Of a stretch of DNA of 64,000 nucleotides, positions 19,791 to 30,315 are shown piece after piece. Location of the stretch: contig JAVHKY010000018.1 in the NCBI GenBank assembly GCA_035079385.1, positions 1,612,001 to 1,676,000 of the forward strand, given 5' to 3'. A program made the position numbers and the translations under genes. The stretch is from Aspidiotus rigidus (Eukaryota; Arthropoda; Insecta; Hemiptera; Diaspididae). Under the pieces are notes generated by a model that saw nothing but the letters and a program-made list of their open reading frames with translations, was not told the origin of the DNA and made no database searches. How positions within the stretch are numbered: position 1 is the stretch's first letter; each line of letters opens with the position of its first letter.

Positions 19791-22220
19791 TAGGCTTACA
19801 GTAGGTCTAGGCCTTCTTTATACTATCTTTATCTAGGTCTAGGCCTCCTTGAATTTTCAATACCAAATCCCATTCGACTCATAAAACAGGTTCCCTGCGT
19901 TCCTCGTTTAACTTCGTTAAGGAAGCCGTCGTTTTTTTAGCTTTGAATTAAGCGTTCAATATTGACAAACTACGTAGGTATATAAAAGCTACCAGAATGC
20001 TTGCCACTTTTAAGAATTTTCAAATTGCTTACGGTCTTGCGATATTTTATTGTATTCAGAAGCCTGACGGCATCACCGAAGTAATTTTCTCGATGACGTC
20101 ATCGAGATTACATCTTAATGAGATCGTCGATGTCGTAATCAAGGCCATCATTCAAACGACGATAAAGTGAACGAGACGAGATTGACGTCTCAAGTTATAT
20201 CTTTCGAAATTGTGGTTCTATATCGATTACCTAGATTATGTTCTATACATTCTGTCATCATTGGCTTCCTCTATTTCGTCAAATCTTCAGTCACGCTCTC
20301 TTTTAGCTTGATGATGGACGTTTTCAATTTTAATTTCATTTATTAGTTGAACTTGGGCTAAAATTATTTCAATACAGGTGCGATGAATCTCGTGTGTCTG
20401 CCTAATCAACTCTTCCATTGTCCTCAAACTAACAACCTGATAGGCATGCGTTTAACACACTTGTTTGGTCTTCAACCACCACGTCATCTTCTGAAAGTAA
20501 TGAGAAGTTTTTTTTTGTCCTTAATAAGGTTCATTGAATTTCAATCCTTTCATACAGAAGTATAAGGAAAAAAAAAAGGCACATACCAGTGCCAAGCGCG
20601 TGCATCTTAGTTGTTGGATGAGACGCACAACTGGTTCTTGTTAACGAAGTGGAAATAACGTACAAGATGGTAATGAGGTTGCGGTTATGTGACCCTTTTG
20701 CCCGTTCTGTTTCAGTTAATGAAAAAAAACAGCAGGGTTTCAATATAAGGGTAGTTTATTTTGAAAAGCGACACTTTTAACATGTCAGTGAATTATGAGT
20801 CGTCTGCGTTCGCATCTCGCAGGAGACGAGGAAAAGATTAAGAACGAGCGGTTGAAATAAAAACACTCGCCGGACGTAATGTGGATTTTAAATACACGGT
20901 AAATTTATGTGCGAGCTACTCTTTTTCATTTCTTCGAATTCAAAATCACGCGCGGAAGTTACGCATTTTCTCCCTTTTTTTCTCCCACGTCTTCGCAGAC
21001 CGCGTTCCTACCTGCGGGGGCTGATGGTGAATAAAGACTCACATTGCACTATATAGGTACAGGCTTATCGAAGAATTCCAGCGGGCCCTGCGCGCAGAAA
21101 AATAATTATATCGCATCGGTCCCTTCATTATAGATTAGTCAAAATTATTTTTCGAGTGGCGGTTCGTAAAGATTGTTGCCGCACGTTAACTTATTGAATT
21201 CTCTGCGGACGCATTTTCTCAGAAATAAGGCGATAAGAAACTCGAATTCGTTTTGTGAATATTAATAATAACCGCGACAACGACAACGAAGCGGTTGAAT
21301 ATTAACGACTTCATTATATAAGACGAGCTGCGGTACAATTAAGGCCAAACTTTTATTGTTCTAGCGTGGTACGTCCGTTCTTCTTCGTCTAACGTGGTTT
21401 ATTGACGTGTCTTATATAGCGAATATTTATACAAAGGAAAGGACGGGGAGGAAAATCGCTTGAATATTTGCCAGCTTGAATGGAAGTGTCAACGCGACGA
21501 TATTTCGATTTTGTAAAAGGTCACAATTATGCAATCGTACGACGTTGTGAAAATTTAGTCGGTTTTAGTTCGGTAGGTGATGATGATGAGCGTTGTCATG
21601 AAAACTTTATTAAAATATCGATTTAATCACTATATAGGTGAATACTCGCGGTAATTGAGTATGAAGAAGTTTGATGAATCTGACGAAAAAATCTCGAAGA
21701 GTTTTTCGAGCTTTCTTTAAAATACGCGTAACTTCGAGAATTATTCGAGAGGCGAAATTTTGTTCCAAGTTGAAGAATCCAGCCTAGTTTCGATACAATT
21801 GATCCCTCCTTTAGGGATTTTTTTAACTTGCCTTGGGCTCAACGTAGGCTGATAGATGAGTGTGAGTTAGGTGGTGTTTTAGAAATCGAAGGATCGGGGG
21901 TAGTTCATCGTGCTAATGATGGGGAGTTTGTGGTGCAGGGAGAGACGGAATGGTGAAGCCGGATGTCTTAGAAAGAGAAGAGGTGTTGAATGGATAGATC
22001 GTCATTATTGCAGTCTGTGAATGGACGCGAATTGAGGAGCGTAAAGAGAGAAGAGAGTGGGTGAGGGGTAGAATCTAACTAGATAACCGTATCTCTTTGG
22101 TTCGCGCGCCAGTTCGTTCGAGAATTTCCCCAAATAAGGTAGCCGGATCCAACGTTTTCGAAGAGAGGAGGGGGATACGTAGATTGATTAGCAGAAGAGT
22201 TAGAATTAGTACTGGTCCGG
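19791..22220. other. Intron 1, no gene seen
   Basis: Mostly unique-looking sequence. An arm of the 'ataaaacaggttccctg' family lies at about 19880-19905. The interval 20750-21700 is moderately rich in CG and has no simple repeats, and might hold regulatory sequence, but nothing specific can be named. Confidence 0.45.
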
Positions 22221-22223
22221 CCT

Positions 22224-23335
22224 TTAGCAGGTAAGAATCTTAGGCTTTCTCGACGTACTATTTTGGATATGTCGACCTTTAGATCGTTTTGTAAGTCTTG
22301 ATCTCAGAGGTACGAGCTTTCTGTGCGAGAGGATGGAGCACCAGGCGATGTATGGCGACGTTGATTGTACGAGGATGAAGCGAGTCGTTAGCGGTTGATA
22401 CTCTGGTAGAAGTATTCTTACTGTAGATGGAAAACTCGATAGAGAGATTGGTTGGTCTTGGAAGAAGCTGCAGAGTGAGGTCAAGGAAGTTCAGTGGATT
22501 CCATGGTAGAATGGGAATCATTCATCCAGAGAAGCAGTTCTTGTAGAGTATCGTCGGTCCCATTTCCATAACAAACGTAGTACAGGATGCAGTTGACGGC
22601 TAATAGTTCATTTTCCAAAGTGTCCATAAATACGTCCGCCACTAATGTGGAGAACAGCCCTCCCATCGAGAGTCCATGGGAAACGGTAAATTTCCGCACG
22701 GAAGAAACCGATGTTATCCTTGAGGCAAATGGCTTATAAGTTTCTGGAACTCAAGGATGAGGACCGGTTCGAAACCTTGTTTGTTGATCTCGATTGTGAA
22801 AAGAACCGGGATCCTGGTGAACATAATCACGGCGTCGAAAGAAAGGAGACGAGAGCCCGGAGGGACGGTTCGACCAGCTCAATGGAGTTCTTTACAGTTC
22901 GTTGAGGTGTGAATCCAGAGAATGTTTTGAACCACGAGGCTAGGTATTTGGCTAGCCGAAAGGAAGAATCTGTGAAGTAGGCTACAATCGGGGGCTTGAA
23001 TTGATCTGGCCGTGTAATCGAAGGCCACGTTCATTTGTTTGAAGCTTTCTCCGGAGTTTCGAATGACTAGTGTAGAACTTTTTATGGCATTTCGAATTTC
23101 TTTGTGGTAAGTATTTAAGTTGAACCTAGAAGGAATTGTGCTAGAGGAGTTGAGAAAATCAAGCATCTTACGGATATTGTCGTAGTCCAACTGGGGGAGG
23201 ATGATTAGAGTGTCTCCTCTGTCACCTTTCGCAATTACAAGGTTTTGCAGGTGAACTCGTCGTTGCAGGTTGAGGAAAGAACGAGTGATGAGGAGAGAGA
23301 ATGCTGTTGATAAAATATTGGCATACATTTAACCG
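22224..23335 (-). pseudogene. Penelope-like reverse transcriptase remnant (second lineage)
   Basis: Reading the minus strand downward from 23335: 'NLVIAKGDRGDTLII' (family N-terminal K-G-D-K-G), then 'FTVSHGLSMGGLFSTLVAD' at about 22690 (the G-L-x-M-G-x-x-x-S-P-L motif). Next is a damaged catalytic region 'YGNGTDDTL', then 'LNFLDLTLQLL' and 'IEFSIYSKNTSTRV' (family F-x-I-Y-R-K-P-T-x-T-D). Parts are in different frames, so it is dead. The motif spelling differs from both 3478-4345 and 28748-30180. No GIY-YIG segment was found downstream. Confidence 0.75.
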
Positions 23336-23770
23336 CACGCCTCAACAAACGAAATTGCCCGCCTATCGATAACACGCCAAGGAAACAAAATTGACACGCC
23401 TAAGAAATGTATTACACGGATAAAAACGAAGTAAGTAGTGCACACATCCTCGTATAAGTTGTGCACTCAAGATCTAAAACACTAGAAATCCTATGAAACG
23501 GACAAATACACAACTGATACAAGTTGTGCACACAAAATCAAAACACTCAAAATCTATTGAAGAGGACAAATACACCACCATGTAAGTAGTGCACACATTC
23601 CCATATAGTGCACACTTAAGAACATGCAGAACAATGTGCGATCCACATTTAATTCATTCAACCATAATATATCAAGTAAGTAAACCTGATACAGGAAAAA
23701 GAAACAGGAAATAAGACAATGGAATGCTTTCGTTACTGACACGTCAGTACAAGCCTCAAGGCAGCATTCC
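23336..23770. other. Intron 1 with a short ~63-bp tandem
   Basis: Between about 23430 and 23620 the words 'agttgtgcacacaaaatc' and 'ggacaaatacac' recur about every 63 bp, two to three units. Otherwise no feature. Confidence 0.5.
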
Positions 23771-23775
23771 AAGTG

Positions 23776-24510
23776 TTTTTTTTTTTTTTTTTTTTTACCA
23801 TCACCATATATTGCATAAAGACATTACAATATTGATACATATTAATGCAATTAACAAATATAAGTTTTCAAATAATTTACAACGGCAAAGCCCAACCGCT
23901 TCTTGAATAAATCTGAGTTCAAGACTACATGGTACCTGCCTCCATAATAACGAACGCCGAGAAGAGTCGAAATTAACATCCGTCTACCACTTGACATGTG
24001 CAGCGTGAAAAGCTTCCTGAAGATCGAAAGGAAGCTCCAAATGGGCTTGAAGATTAGACTCCATCAAGAACCTTGATTGCCAAAAAGGGCCTGCGAAAAG
24101 GAAGAGTGGAATTGGCAAATCACAGGAAGGATCAGAAGTGCAAATGTTGTCAAAACGGCGAACTCTTGAATACCAGTCAATAATGAAACGTCCACGGCTA
24201 TTGCACTGACCCATTTAACTACCGCGCATCCCCATGGCATCATACTTCTGCCGAATCATCTTATTTTGACGACGAACCGCAGTATTTGACCAACCAGAGA
24301 AGATCTCACGACAATGCTCGAAATCCAATACATTAACCAGCTGACTCGACCGACTCCTTCGGGGTGGAACATCTGGGAAAACACCTGCATCAACACTCAT
24401 ACCTCACTCATGAAGAGTTTGAGGTTTATTGTGAAGAGGCAGTCCCTACTGTCAAGCCCATCCTGGCTGGAGTTCCTCACAATAAATGATGCTTTCAACA
24501 TATTATTTTG
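23776..24510 (-). mobile_element. Probable LINE 3' part with poly(A) tail, minus strand
   Basis: A 22-nt poly-T run at 23777-23798 marks a poly(A) tail. Two short open frames upstream of the tail (24400-24215 and 24214-23984) are separated by a stop. They contain 'WSNTAVRRQNKMIRQKYD' and 'DPSCDLPIPLFLFAG', which I cannot assign to a family. Its 5' edge abuts the RTE-type fragment at about 24511, so it appears to have replaced or interrupted the rest of that element. Confidence 0.4.
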
Positions 24511-25404
24511 AAGAGCATAGGCGACAGAATACACCCTTGACGTACGCCTTTCTTTATCTCGAATTCAACCGAAAGTGAGCCATCATTCAGTTTCACCTTA
24601 GCCATTTGCCGCCAGTACAAGTTTCGGATAATTCTGGCATCCTTACCGTCAACTCCGGCTCTCTCTAAGATCCCCATCATCCGTTCATGTTTCACACTGT
24701 CGAACGCTTTCTCGTAATCAATGAAACTCATATGAACATTTTTGCGCTTATCATAACAGTTTTGTACTAGCGTGTTAAGACAGAAAATTGCCTCTCGTGT
24801 GCCCACACCACTCTTGAAGCCAAACTGACTTTCCCCACTTAACGATTCGAGTTTTCTAAAAAGTCTGGTATGAAGAATTTCGAGGAATTTTAAGCGCATG
24901 ACTCATGAGACGAATTGGGCGGTGATCCTTGCATTTTGATGCATTTGGTTTCTTAGGGAGCATCACAAAAGTGGATTGTAACCAGTCAGTAAGTAGTTGA
25001 AGAACTTCGTCAACATATCCAGGTTGCCACCTTCGACCATTTTTAGAAATTTTGAGTGTATTCCATCAGGTCCTGGTGCCTTGTTATTTTTGGCGGTTTT
25101 CATTGCTTGTTCGACCTCACTTTTTAGTATTTCTGGTCCTGAAAGTTCCTCGTTAAGTTGAGATTGGAGAAGTGGTTCCCTGTTGTTTTCGAATACTCCT
25201 TCGGTGTAACTTTCCCAGAGTTCTTTAATTTGTTGATTGTCCCTTGATTGGTATTTTATTTTTGTCATAGAGTATAACAAAGTTCCTTCTTCTGTAGTTA
25301 CTTGTCAGTTCTTTTGTTCTTTTATATGTAGGTTAAATAAGTCGCCTTTGCGCTGGAGATCCTCTAGTTCCGCGCTTCTTTTTTCCATCCATTTCTCCTT
25401 TGCG
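24511..25404 (-). pseudogene. RTE-type LINE reverse transcriptase fragment (part A)
   Basis: The minus strand encodes 'NNKAPGPDGIHSKFLKM', then 'GESQFGFKSGVGTREAIF', 'MSFIDYEKAFDSVKHERMM' (RT motif A with catalytic Asp), and 'KKGVRQGCILSPMLFKI' (motif B). It stops before the Y-A-D-D box at the junction with the element at 23776-24510. A frameshift lies between 24899 and 24963. The upstream coding region continues at 27264-27480 after a Jockey insertion. The motif style is that of RTE-like endonuclease-reverse transcriptases of insects. Confidence 0.78.
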
Positions 25405-25751
25405 TATATCCTTGTGTATCACACGCAGGCATTTAATAATCTCTGTAAACTGGTCAAAACACGTATCTGTGAGCACAACAATGATTCCTTCAACCACTTT
25501 GTAACCACTCTGGGAGCCATAGAAGCCACTGACTACTCACTCTGGAAGGTAGCTCGTTCGTTAAATAAACCATCAGACTACATTTCCCCATTGAAACATC
25601 CACGAGAACGGATAAAGAGAAAGCTGAAGTCTATGCCCAGCACCTTGAGCAAAGATTCCAACCTAATGATATTGTCACCGATATCTCTCCTGACCTCTGC
25701 TTAGCAGAGGAGCAGGTAGTTCACTTATTTTCTCCAAGAGAAATCAAAACT

Positions 25752-26132
25752 ATGATTAAAAAGAAACTTAACCCTAAGAAAGCACCTGGCCATGATCAAA
25801 TTTCGGCTCGTATTCTACGAGAGCTGCCACGCAAAGGCCTGGTAATGTTGACCTACTTATATAATGCAGTTCTGAGACTGCAATATGTACCAAAACAGTG
25901 GAAGTTAGCGAGAATAATCATGATTCCTAAAGAGGGTAAACCGCCAGAAATACCCAGCTCGTATCGTCCAATATCCCTGCTTTCAGTTCTTTCCAAACTA
26001 TTTAAGAAGCTTTACGTGAGACGTTTACTGGGAATAGTCATAAACAAGAACCTAATCCCAGACCACCAGTTTGGATTCAGAAACAGGCACTCTACCATTG
26101 AACAGGTTTCATCGTGTTGGAGCAGCAATTAG
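25752..26132 (+). pseudogene. Jockey-type RT, fingers region
   Basis: Holds RT motifs 0-2: 'KKAPGHDQISARIL', 'YVPKQWKLARIIMIPKEG' and 'PSSYRPISLLSVLSKLFK'. The frame is lost near 26100, where 'HSTIEQ' continues in the next frame. Confidence 0.85.
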
Positions 26133-26781
26133 AAAGGCATTAGAAGAAAAAAAGTTCTGCCCATCCGTATTTCTGGATGTTAGTCAAGCTTTTGACCGAG
26201 TTTGGATCCCCGGACTTCTTCACAAAATCAGCAAACACTTTCCAACTTGTCGTGTGCAAATTTTATCATCTTACCTTAGCGACAGAAGATTCTATGTTCA
26301 CTATGGAGAAGCTGACTCTTCTGACAAACCAATAGGAACGGGTGTACCACAGGGCAGTGTTCTTGGTCCCCTGCTGTATCTACTATACACTGCAGACATT
26401 CCAGGGCAAGATGACTCCACACTAGCCACATTTGCAGACGACACCGCTATACTTGCTATGCATGAAGACTACCCTACTGCAGTCACCAATTTGCAGAGAG
26501 CTGTCAACAAAGTTGAGGAATGGACCACCAGGTGGAAAATCCAAACTAACGCATCCAAGACTGTCCGTATTGACTTTGCCCTTAGAAATCATGGATATGA
26601 TCCCACATATTATATAAATAATGAACGTGTACAGCGGGCTGACTGCACCCGATATTTAGGCTTACACTTGGACTGTAAGCTAAATTGGAAAGCGCACATA
26701 ATCAAGAAAAGAGAGCAACTCAAACTCCGCTTTCGCACCCTGTTCTGGATGCTCAGAGCTAAGAGTCGGCTATCACTCTGA
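26071..26781 (+). pseudogene. Jockey-type RT, palm and thumb
   Basis: Contains motif A 'FLDVSQAFDRVW', motif B 'GTGVPQGSVLGPLLY', motif C 'FADDTAI', motif D/E 'LQRAVNKVEEWTTRWKIQTN' and 'TRYLGLHLDCKLNWKAHI'. All catalytic Asp residues are present. A stop at 26779 cuts it from the downstream piece, which continues 'HEDLALETVQQTASK' in another frame. Confidence 0.85.
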
Positions 26782-27263
26782 AATAAAAGGCTACTATATG
26801 TCATGATCCTTCGCCCCATTTGGACGTATGGAATACCATTATGGGGCTGGGCGGCAAGTAACAACATAGAAATTTTACAGCGATTCCAAAACAACGCACT
26901 CCGTAAAATCACAGAAGCAACCAGCAGTTGCACGAAGACCTGGCTCTGGAAACTGTCCAGCAAACCGCATCAAAAGCCACGACAAGGTACATCAAACGAC
27001 TCCACGGCCACCCAAACATAGAGGCACTTCAGCTACTGGAACAACCATCTACCCAACGACTAAAGCGTAAGCCCATAGTGGGCATTGAATAGTTACTTGT
27101 ACTCAAGGCACACTCGCTGCTAGCAATTCATCTCCTAATATTAAGTTGTTATTAGCTAAGTAAAGTTAACTATGCCATATCTGCCCTACCTATATGTAAA
27201 TGCCACTAGGCAGTTCATGTATGATCTATTACATAAAAAAAAAAATATATATCCTTGTGTATC

Positions 27264-27480
27264 TTCCTATATCCGGCTTTGTCTTGATTAATTTTGCGTT
27301 GTCGGCGAGTTTCCATCATCTGTGATATCTCGTCCGTCATCCACTCCCTGCTTTTTGTGTTCGGTCGAATTGCCAATTATTCAACAGTGAGAAAAGAGTG
27401 CGGTAATGAAGAAGAGGAATATTTGCCTAAGCGCTTAAGTATTTGCATAGTGCGCCGAGAAACCAGTCGACGCCCGGAAG
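27264..27480 (-). pseudogene. RTE-type LINE fragment (part B, upstream of the Jockey insertion)
   Basis: The minus strand gives 'REWMTDEISQMMETRRQR' and 'INQDKAGYRKIHKDI', then after the Jockey insert 'AKEKWMEKRSAELEDLQ'. This is the linker between endonuclease and RT in RTE-like proteins. Removing the 16-bp duplication and the Jockey insert restores continuity, so the RTE copy is older. Confidence 0.72.
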
Positions 27481-27539
27481 CTTGAATGGAGACCAGAAAT
27501 GGAATTAATTCGATCCTCCAAGTTACGGCTATTCAGAAT

Positions 27540-27772
27540 AGAAGTATACTGAAGAGAGTAAAGAATGCAAAAGGCAGAAATTACTCACGAGAGTAAGGAA
27601 AATTGCAAAAACCACAGAAACAATTCCGAAAAAGGAAGCGCTTTCGGTTAAAAAAACCATCTTCAGCGCTTCGTTTTTCGAAGTTGTTTCTGAGGTTTTT
27701 GCAATTTTCCTTACTCTCGCGAGTAATTTTTGCCTTTTGCATTCTTTACTCTCTTGAGTATATTTTCAGGAG
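27540..27772. repeat. Arms-only hairpin related to the GIY-YIG element
   Basis: Arms of about 100 bp ('agagagtaaagaatgcaaaa', 'gagtaaggaaaattgcaaaa') mirror each other around a centre at about 27660. The centre has 'gcgctttcggttaaa' and 'aaccatcttcagcgc', equivalent to the termini of the elements at 5127 and 61941. No coding part remains. On the minus strand the centre reads CTGAAGATGG, a U-rich loop, then AACCGAAAGCGC, which fits the hammerhead CUGANGA-stem-GAAA pattern. Confidence 0.72.
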
Positions 27773-28590
27773 ACCAAAAAGTTATTTCATTGGGGAATCG
27801 TAATCAAGTTGGGAACGGATTAGACCGGTGGAGGAGTGTGCGGTTGCAGCCGGAACGGAGTGTGATAGATATTTACTCTTGAGATTTCAAAGTCCAAGAG
27901 ATTTTGGAGTCAGAGGTGAGATTGACCAAGGAACTTGGAAAAGGATTGGATGGTAACCTTAAAGTTATTGTACGCGAAGTAGAAAAAGGCGTTGGTGTGA
28001 GTAAGAGAACATCCTTTTGAAACAATAAGAATAATTATGTTTTTTGTCTGAAAATCATATTTTGTGAAGGGTAAATTGGAGTGTTAGCATTTCATGTGGT
28101 GGGACTACTTTTGAAAAACCCGTCACAAAAAGAGAACTGCCACGGTCATGGAAAACCATTGCGATATTTTGACAAGTTTTTCTGGACGGTTTGTTGACTG
28201 GGGTTGCTCACGGGAAAATTGTCGAGAAAAACCGTCTCGGCTTTCTGTCACGCTTGATGACGTCAACAGCGACTTGAATAACTTTCCATCTTTGTTTCTT
28301 TCACTATACGAGGCCTAGCATACAGTGAACTAGGCTTCATGTCTATATGTTTGGCTACCTAACTCATCCTGCTCCTCTCTAGTAGAGCGAAGGCGTATTG
28401 ATATCGATTCAATAAACCAGAATTAGTATTTCGTGTCGGATACATTTTTGAAAATATTTCGCAATTTTTCAGAGATAATTCAATCCCTCGCGATCGGATT
28501 GTGTGAGTATTGTTGGAACTTCGGCACGTTACTACAGTATATTCATCTTATCAAATTCATATATCTTACACACTGGACTACAGAAATATA
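27773..28590. other. Intron 1, no gene seen
   Basis: There is no domain-bearing open frame and no recognisable repeat. Confidence 0.5.
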
Positions 28591-28724
28591 TGACCTGCGA
28601 TGAGAAGAGGACGCTCATTGCCCACTGACAGGAACACCATTTCTCTCTGATTAGATGTCCAATCAGAGAGAAATGGTGTTTCTGCGTCAATGGGCAATGA
28701 GCATCCTTTTCTCATCGCAGGTCA
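28591..28724. mobile_element. Hairpin MITE with ~62-bp arms
   Basis: The left arm 28591-28652 and right arm 28661-28724 are nearly perfect inverted repeats around an 8-nt loop 'agatgtcc'. The arm starts 'tgacctgcgatgagaa' and ends 'ccatttctctctgatt'. A single arm recurs at 58411-58473, so this is a mobile family. Confidence 0.82.
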
Positions 28725-28750
28725 CATAACTCCACACCCCCCCCCTCCTG

Positions 28751-29581
28751 TACGGGCTGCCTAAAGTACATAAGAACAATACCCCGATGCGACCCGTTGT
28801 TTCTTTCGTCTCCTCTCCTACCTACCTCCTTGCCAAATTCCTTGCCCGTTGGTTCAAAAATCGAATTGATTTTGAATCCCCTCATTCGGTCTTGAATTCG
28901 GCCTCTTTAACTGACGTCCTCAAGGATGTAGTCTTCCCCCGGGAACGACCATCTGCTCGTTTGATGTTGTTGGTTTGTTCCCGAATATTCCTAAGGCTAC
29001 TACTATCCAGCGTATGGGTGAGCTACTCGTCAAAGCCAACATTCCCCACAATGAGCTTCATGAATTTTTTGGATCTCCTGAAAATTTGCTGGTCCCCCAA
29101 CTATTGCAAATTTGAAGGGAAATTCTTTGAGTTCCCTGATAAAGTAAGGATCCCCATTGGATCACCTTTAGGCTCTCTCATCTCCGAAATCTTCATGCCT
29201 AAGTTTGAACGTGACCTCTTTTCTTCGAACCAGGTGTTACTTAATCATATATACTACTGGCACAGGTACGTTGATGACGTTCTATGCACCTGGACTCTCC
29301 TTGGTGAGTTTCTGAGATATCTCAATTCCTGGTACCCTTACATAAAATTTACTTTTGAAATAGGGGTATTTTCTATTAACTTTTTGGATTTATCGATCTC
29401 TATAATAGACGGTATCCATAAGTTTGGAATTTACAGGAAAGATACTACGACCGATGTTTTAGTCCACGGTGGTTCGTTCGGTCCTGTTGCTCACAAGATG
29501 GCTGCTTTTCATAGCCTAGTTCACAGACTGACTCGTATTCCTTTGAGTCAGTCTGCCTTTAAGAAAGAGTTATCACAATAA
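28751..29581 (+). pseudogene. Penelope-like reverse transcriptase, frameshifted
   Basis: Motifs in order are 'MRPVVSFVSSPTYLLAKFL', 'SPNYCKFEGKFFEFPD', 'IPIGSPLGSLISEIFMPKF', 'YWHRYVDDVLCTW' (catalytic Y-V-D-D intact), 'INFLDLSISII' and 'FGIYRKDTTTDV'. The motif A segment 'SFDVVGLFPNIPKATT' (28950-29000) lies in another frame, so at least two indels separate it from the rest. A stop at 29579 precedes the endonuclease frame. Confidence 0.83.
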
Positions 29582-29595
29582 AACACCTGGCCAGA

Positions 29596-30180
29596 GTGAA
29601 TGGGGTCAATGTCGATGTTGACGTGATGGTTCGGAGGAAAGTTACGAGGAGCCTCTTGGATTCTACCACCTCCCTCCCCCGAGACACGATCCGCGATCGC
29701 CGTTTGCATTGGATCAGTGTCCCTTTCCTGGGGAAGTTCTCCCTGCAATTGGGTCGGGCCCTTCGCCCATTTGGCTTCAGACCCGCGTTTTACAACCTTA
29801 CCACAGTCAAGAGGTTGTTTGTGAGACTGAAGGACCCCATACCTGTCGATGAGAGGAGTGGTGTGTATAAGTTAGAGTGTGAGGATTGTGGAGGCTTTTA
29901 TATTGGTGAGACCAGCCGCCAAATGAAAGTTAGAGTAGCTGAGCACCTGAAGTCTTGGAAGAAGGGACACTTAGGGGAGTCAGCTTTCGCCGATCACTTA
30001 ATAAACAGTGGCCACAGCTTCCGCGAGGGATCCGAAAAGCTCCTTCATAAGGAGAATTCCTACCGTAAGCGTATCGCCCTCGAGAATATAGAGATAATTC
30101 GTCATGTACTCAATTCGTACATCCCGGAAGATGGCCTGGTTTATGACTCATACCGTGATTTCTCGTTTGGACGATCTTAA
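29596..30180 (+). CDS. GIY-YIG endonuclease part of the Penelope-like element
   Basis: The 194-residue open frame is close to the copies at 5310 and 62004 but diverged. It keeps 'GVYKLECEDCGGFYIGET' (GVY and YIG, C-x-x-C), 'RQMKVRVAEHL' and 'ALENIEI'. Relative to those copies it lacks a few residues after 'IIRH' and 'GL', so the C-terminus is shorter. In the full element it would be fused or coupled to the RT; here it follows a stop. Confidence 0.8.
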   Translation: MNGVNVDVDVMVRRKVTRSLLDSTTSLPRDTIRDRRLHWISVPFLGKFSLQLGRALRPFGFRPAFYNLTTVKRLFVRLKDPIPVDERSGVYKLECEDCGGFYIGETSRQMKVRVAEHLKSWKKGHLGESAFADHLINSGHSFREGSEKLLHKENSYRKRIALENIEIIRHVLNSYIPEDGLVYDSYRDFSFGRS

Positions 30181-30315
30181 TACCTCGTTTTTCTCTTTTG
30201 TTCGTCAGTTGCTTTCATTTCAGGCTTGATGATGGTTATTTAACCGAAAGCGCTCGTCGTCTTTTATTTTTCTGCGGTTTGCATGTTTTACTCCACGTCG
30301 GAGTATTCGTCTTTC

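Larger units (their letters stand above)
25421..27247 (+). mobile_element. Jockey-type LINE, 5'-truncated, with 16-bp target duplication
   Basis: The insert is bounded by 'tatatccttgtgtatc' at 25405-25420 and 27248-27263 and ends in a short poly-A. Coding parts include 'NPKKAPGHDQISARIL', 'YRPISLLSVLSKLFKKL', 'DHQFGFRNRHSTIEQ', 'VFLDVSQAFDRVW' (motif A), 'GVPQGSVLGPLLYLLYTAD' (motif B) and 'ATFADDTAIL' (A-D-D catalytic box). The C-terminus 'QRLKRKPIVGIE' ends at about 27090. The endonuclease is missing through 5' truncation. Frameshifts at about 25700, 26100 and 26780 inactivate it. Confidence 0.88.
28748..30315 (+). mobile_element. Penelope-like element, 5'-truncated, RT plus GIY-YIG
   Basis: It starts within RT at 'YGLPKVHKNNTPMRPVVSF' (28751 on) and runs through RT, a stop, an intact GIY-YIG frame, and a diverged right arm ('accgaaagcgctcgtcg', 'tgcggtttgcatgttttac') to about 30315. 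This is the likely relative from which the small elements at 5127 and 61941 derive, since their protein and right arm align here. No target duplication was recognised. The 5' edge lies next to the hairpin MITE. Confidence 0.82.
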
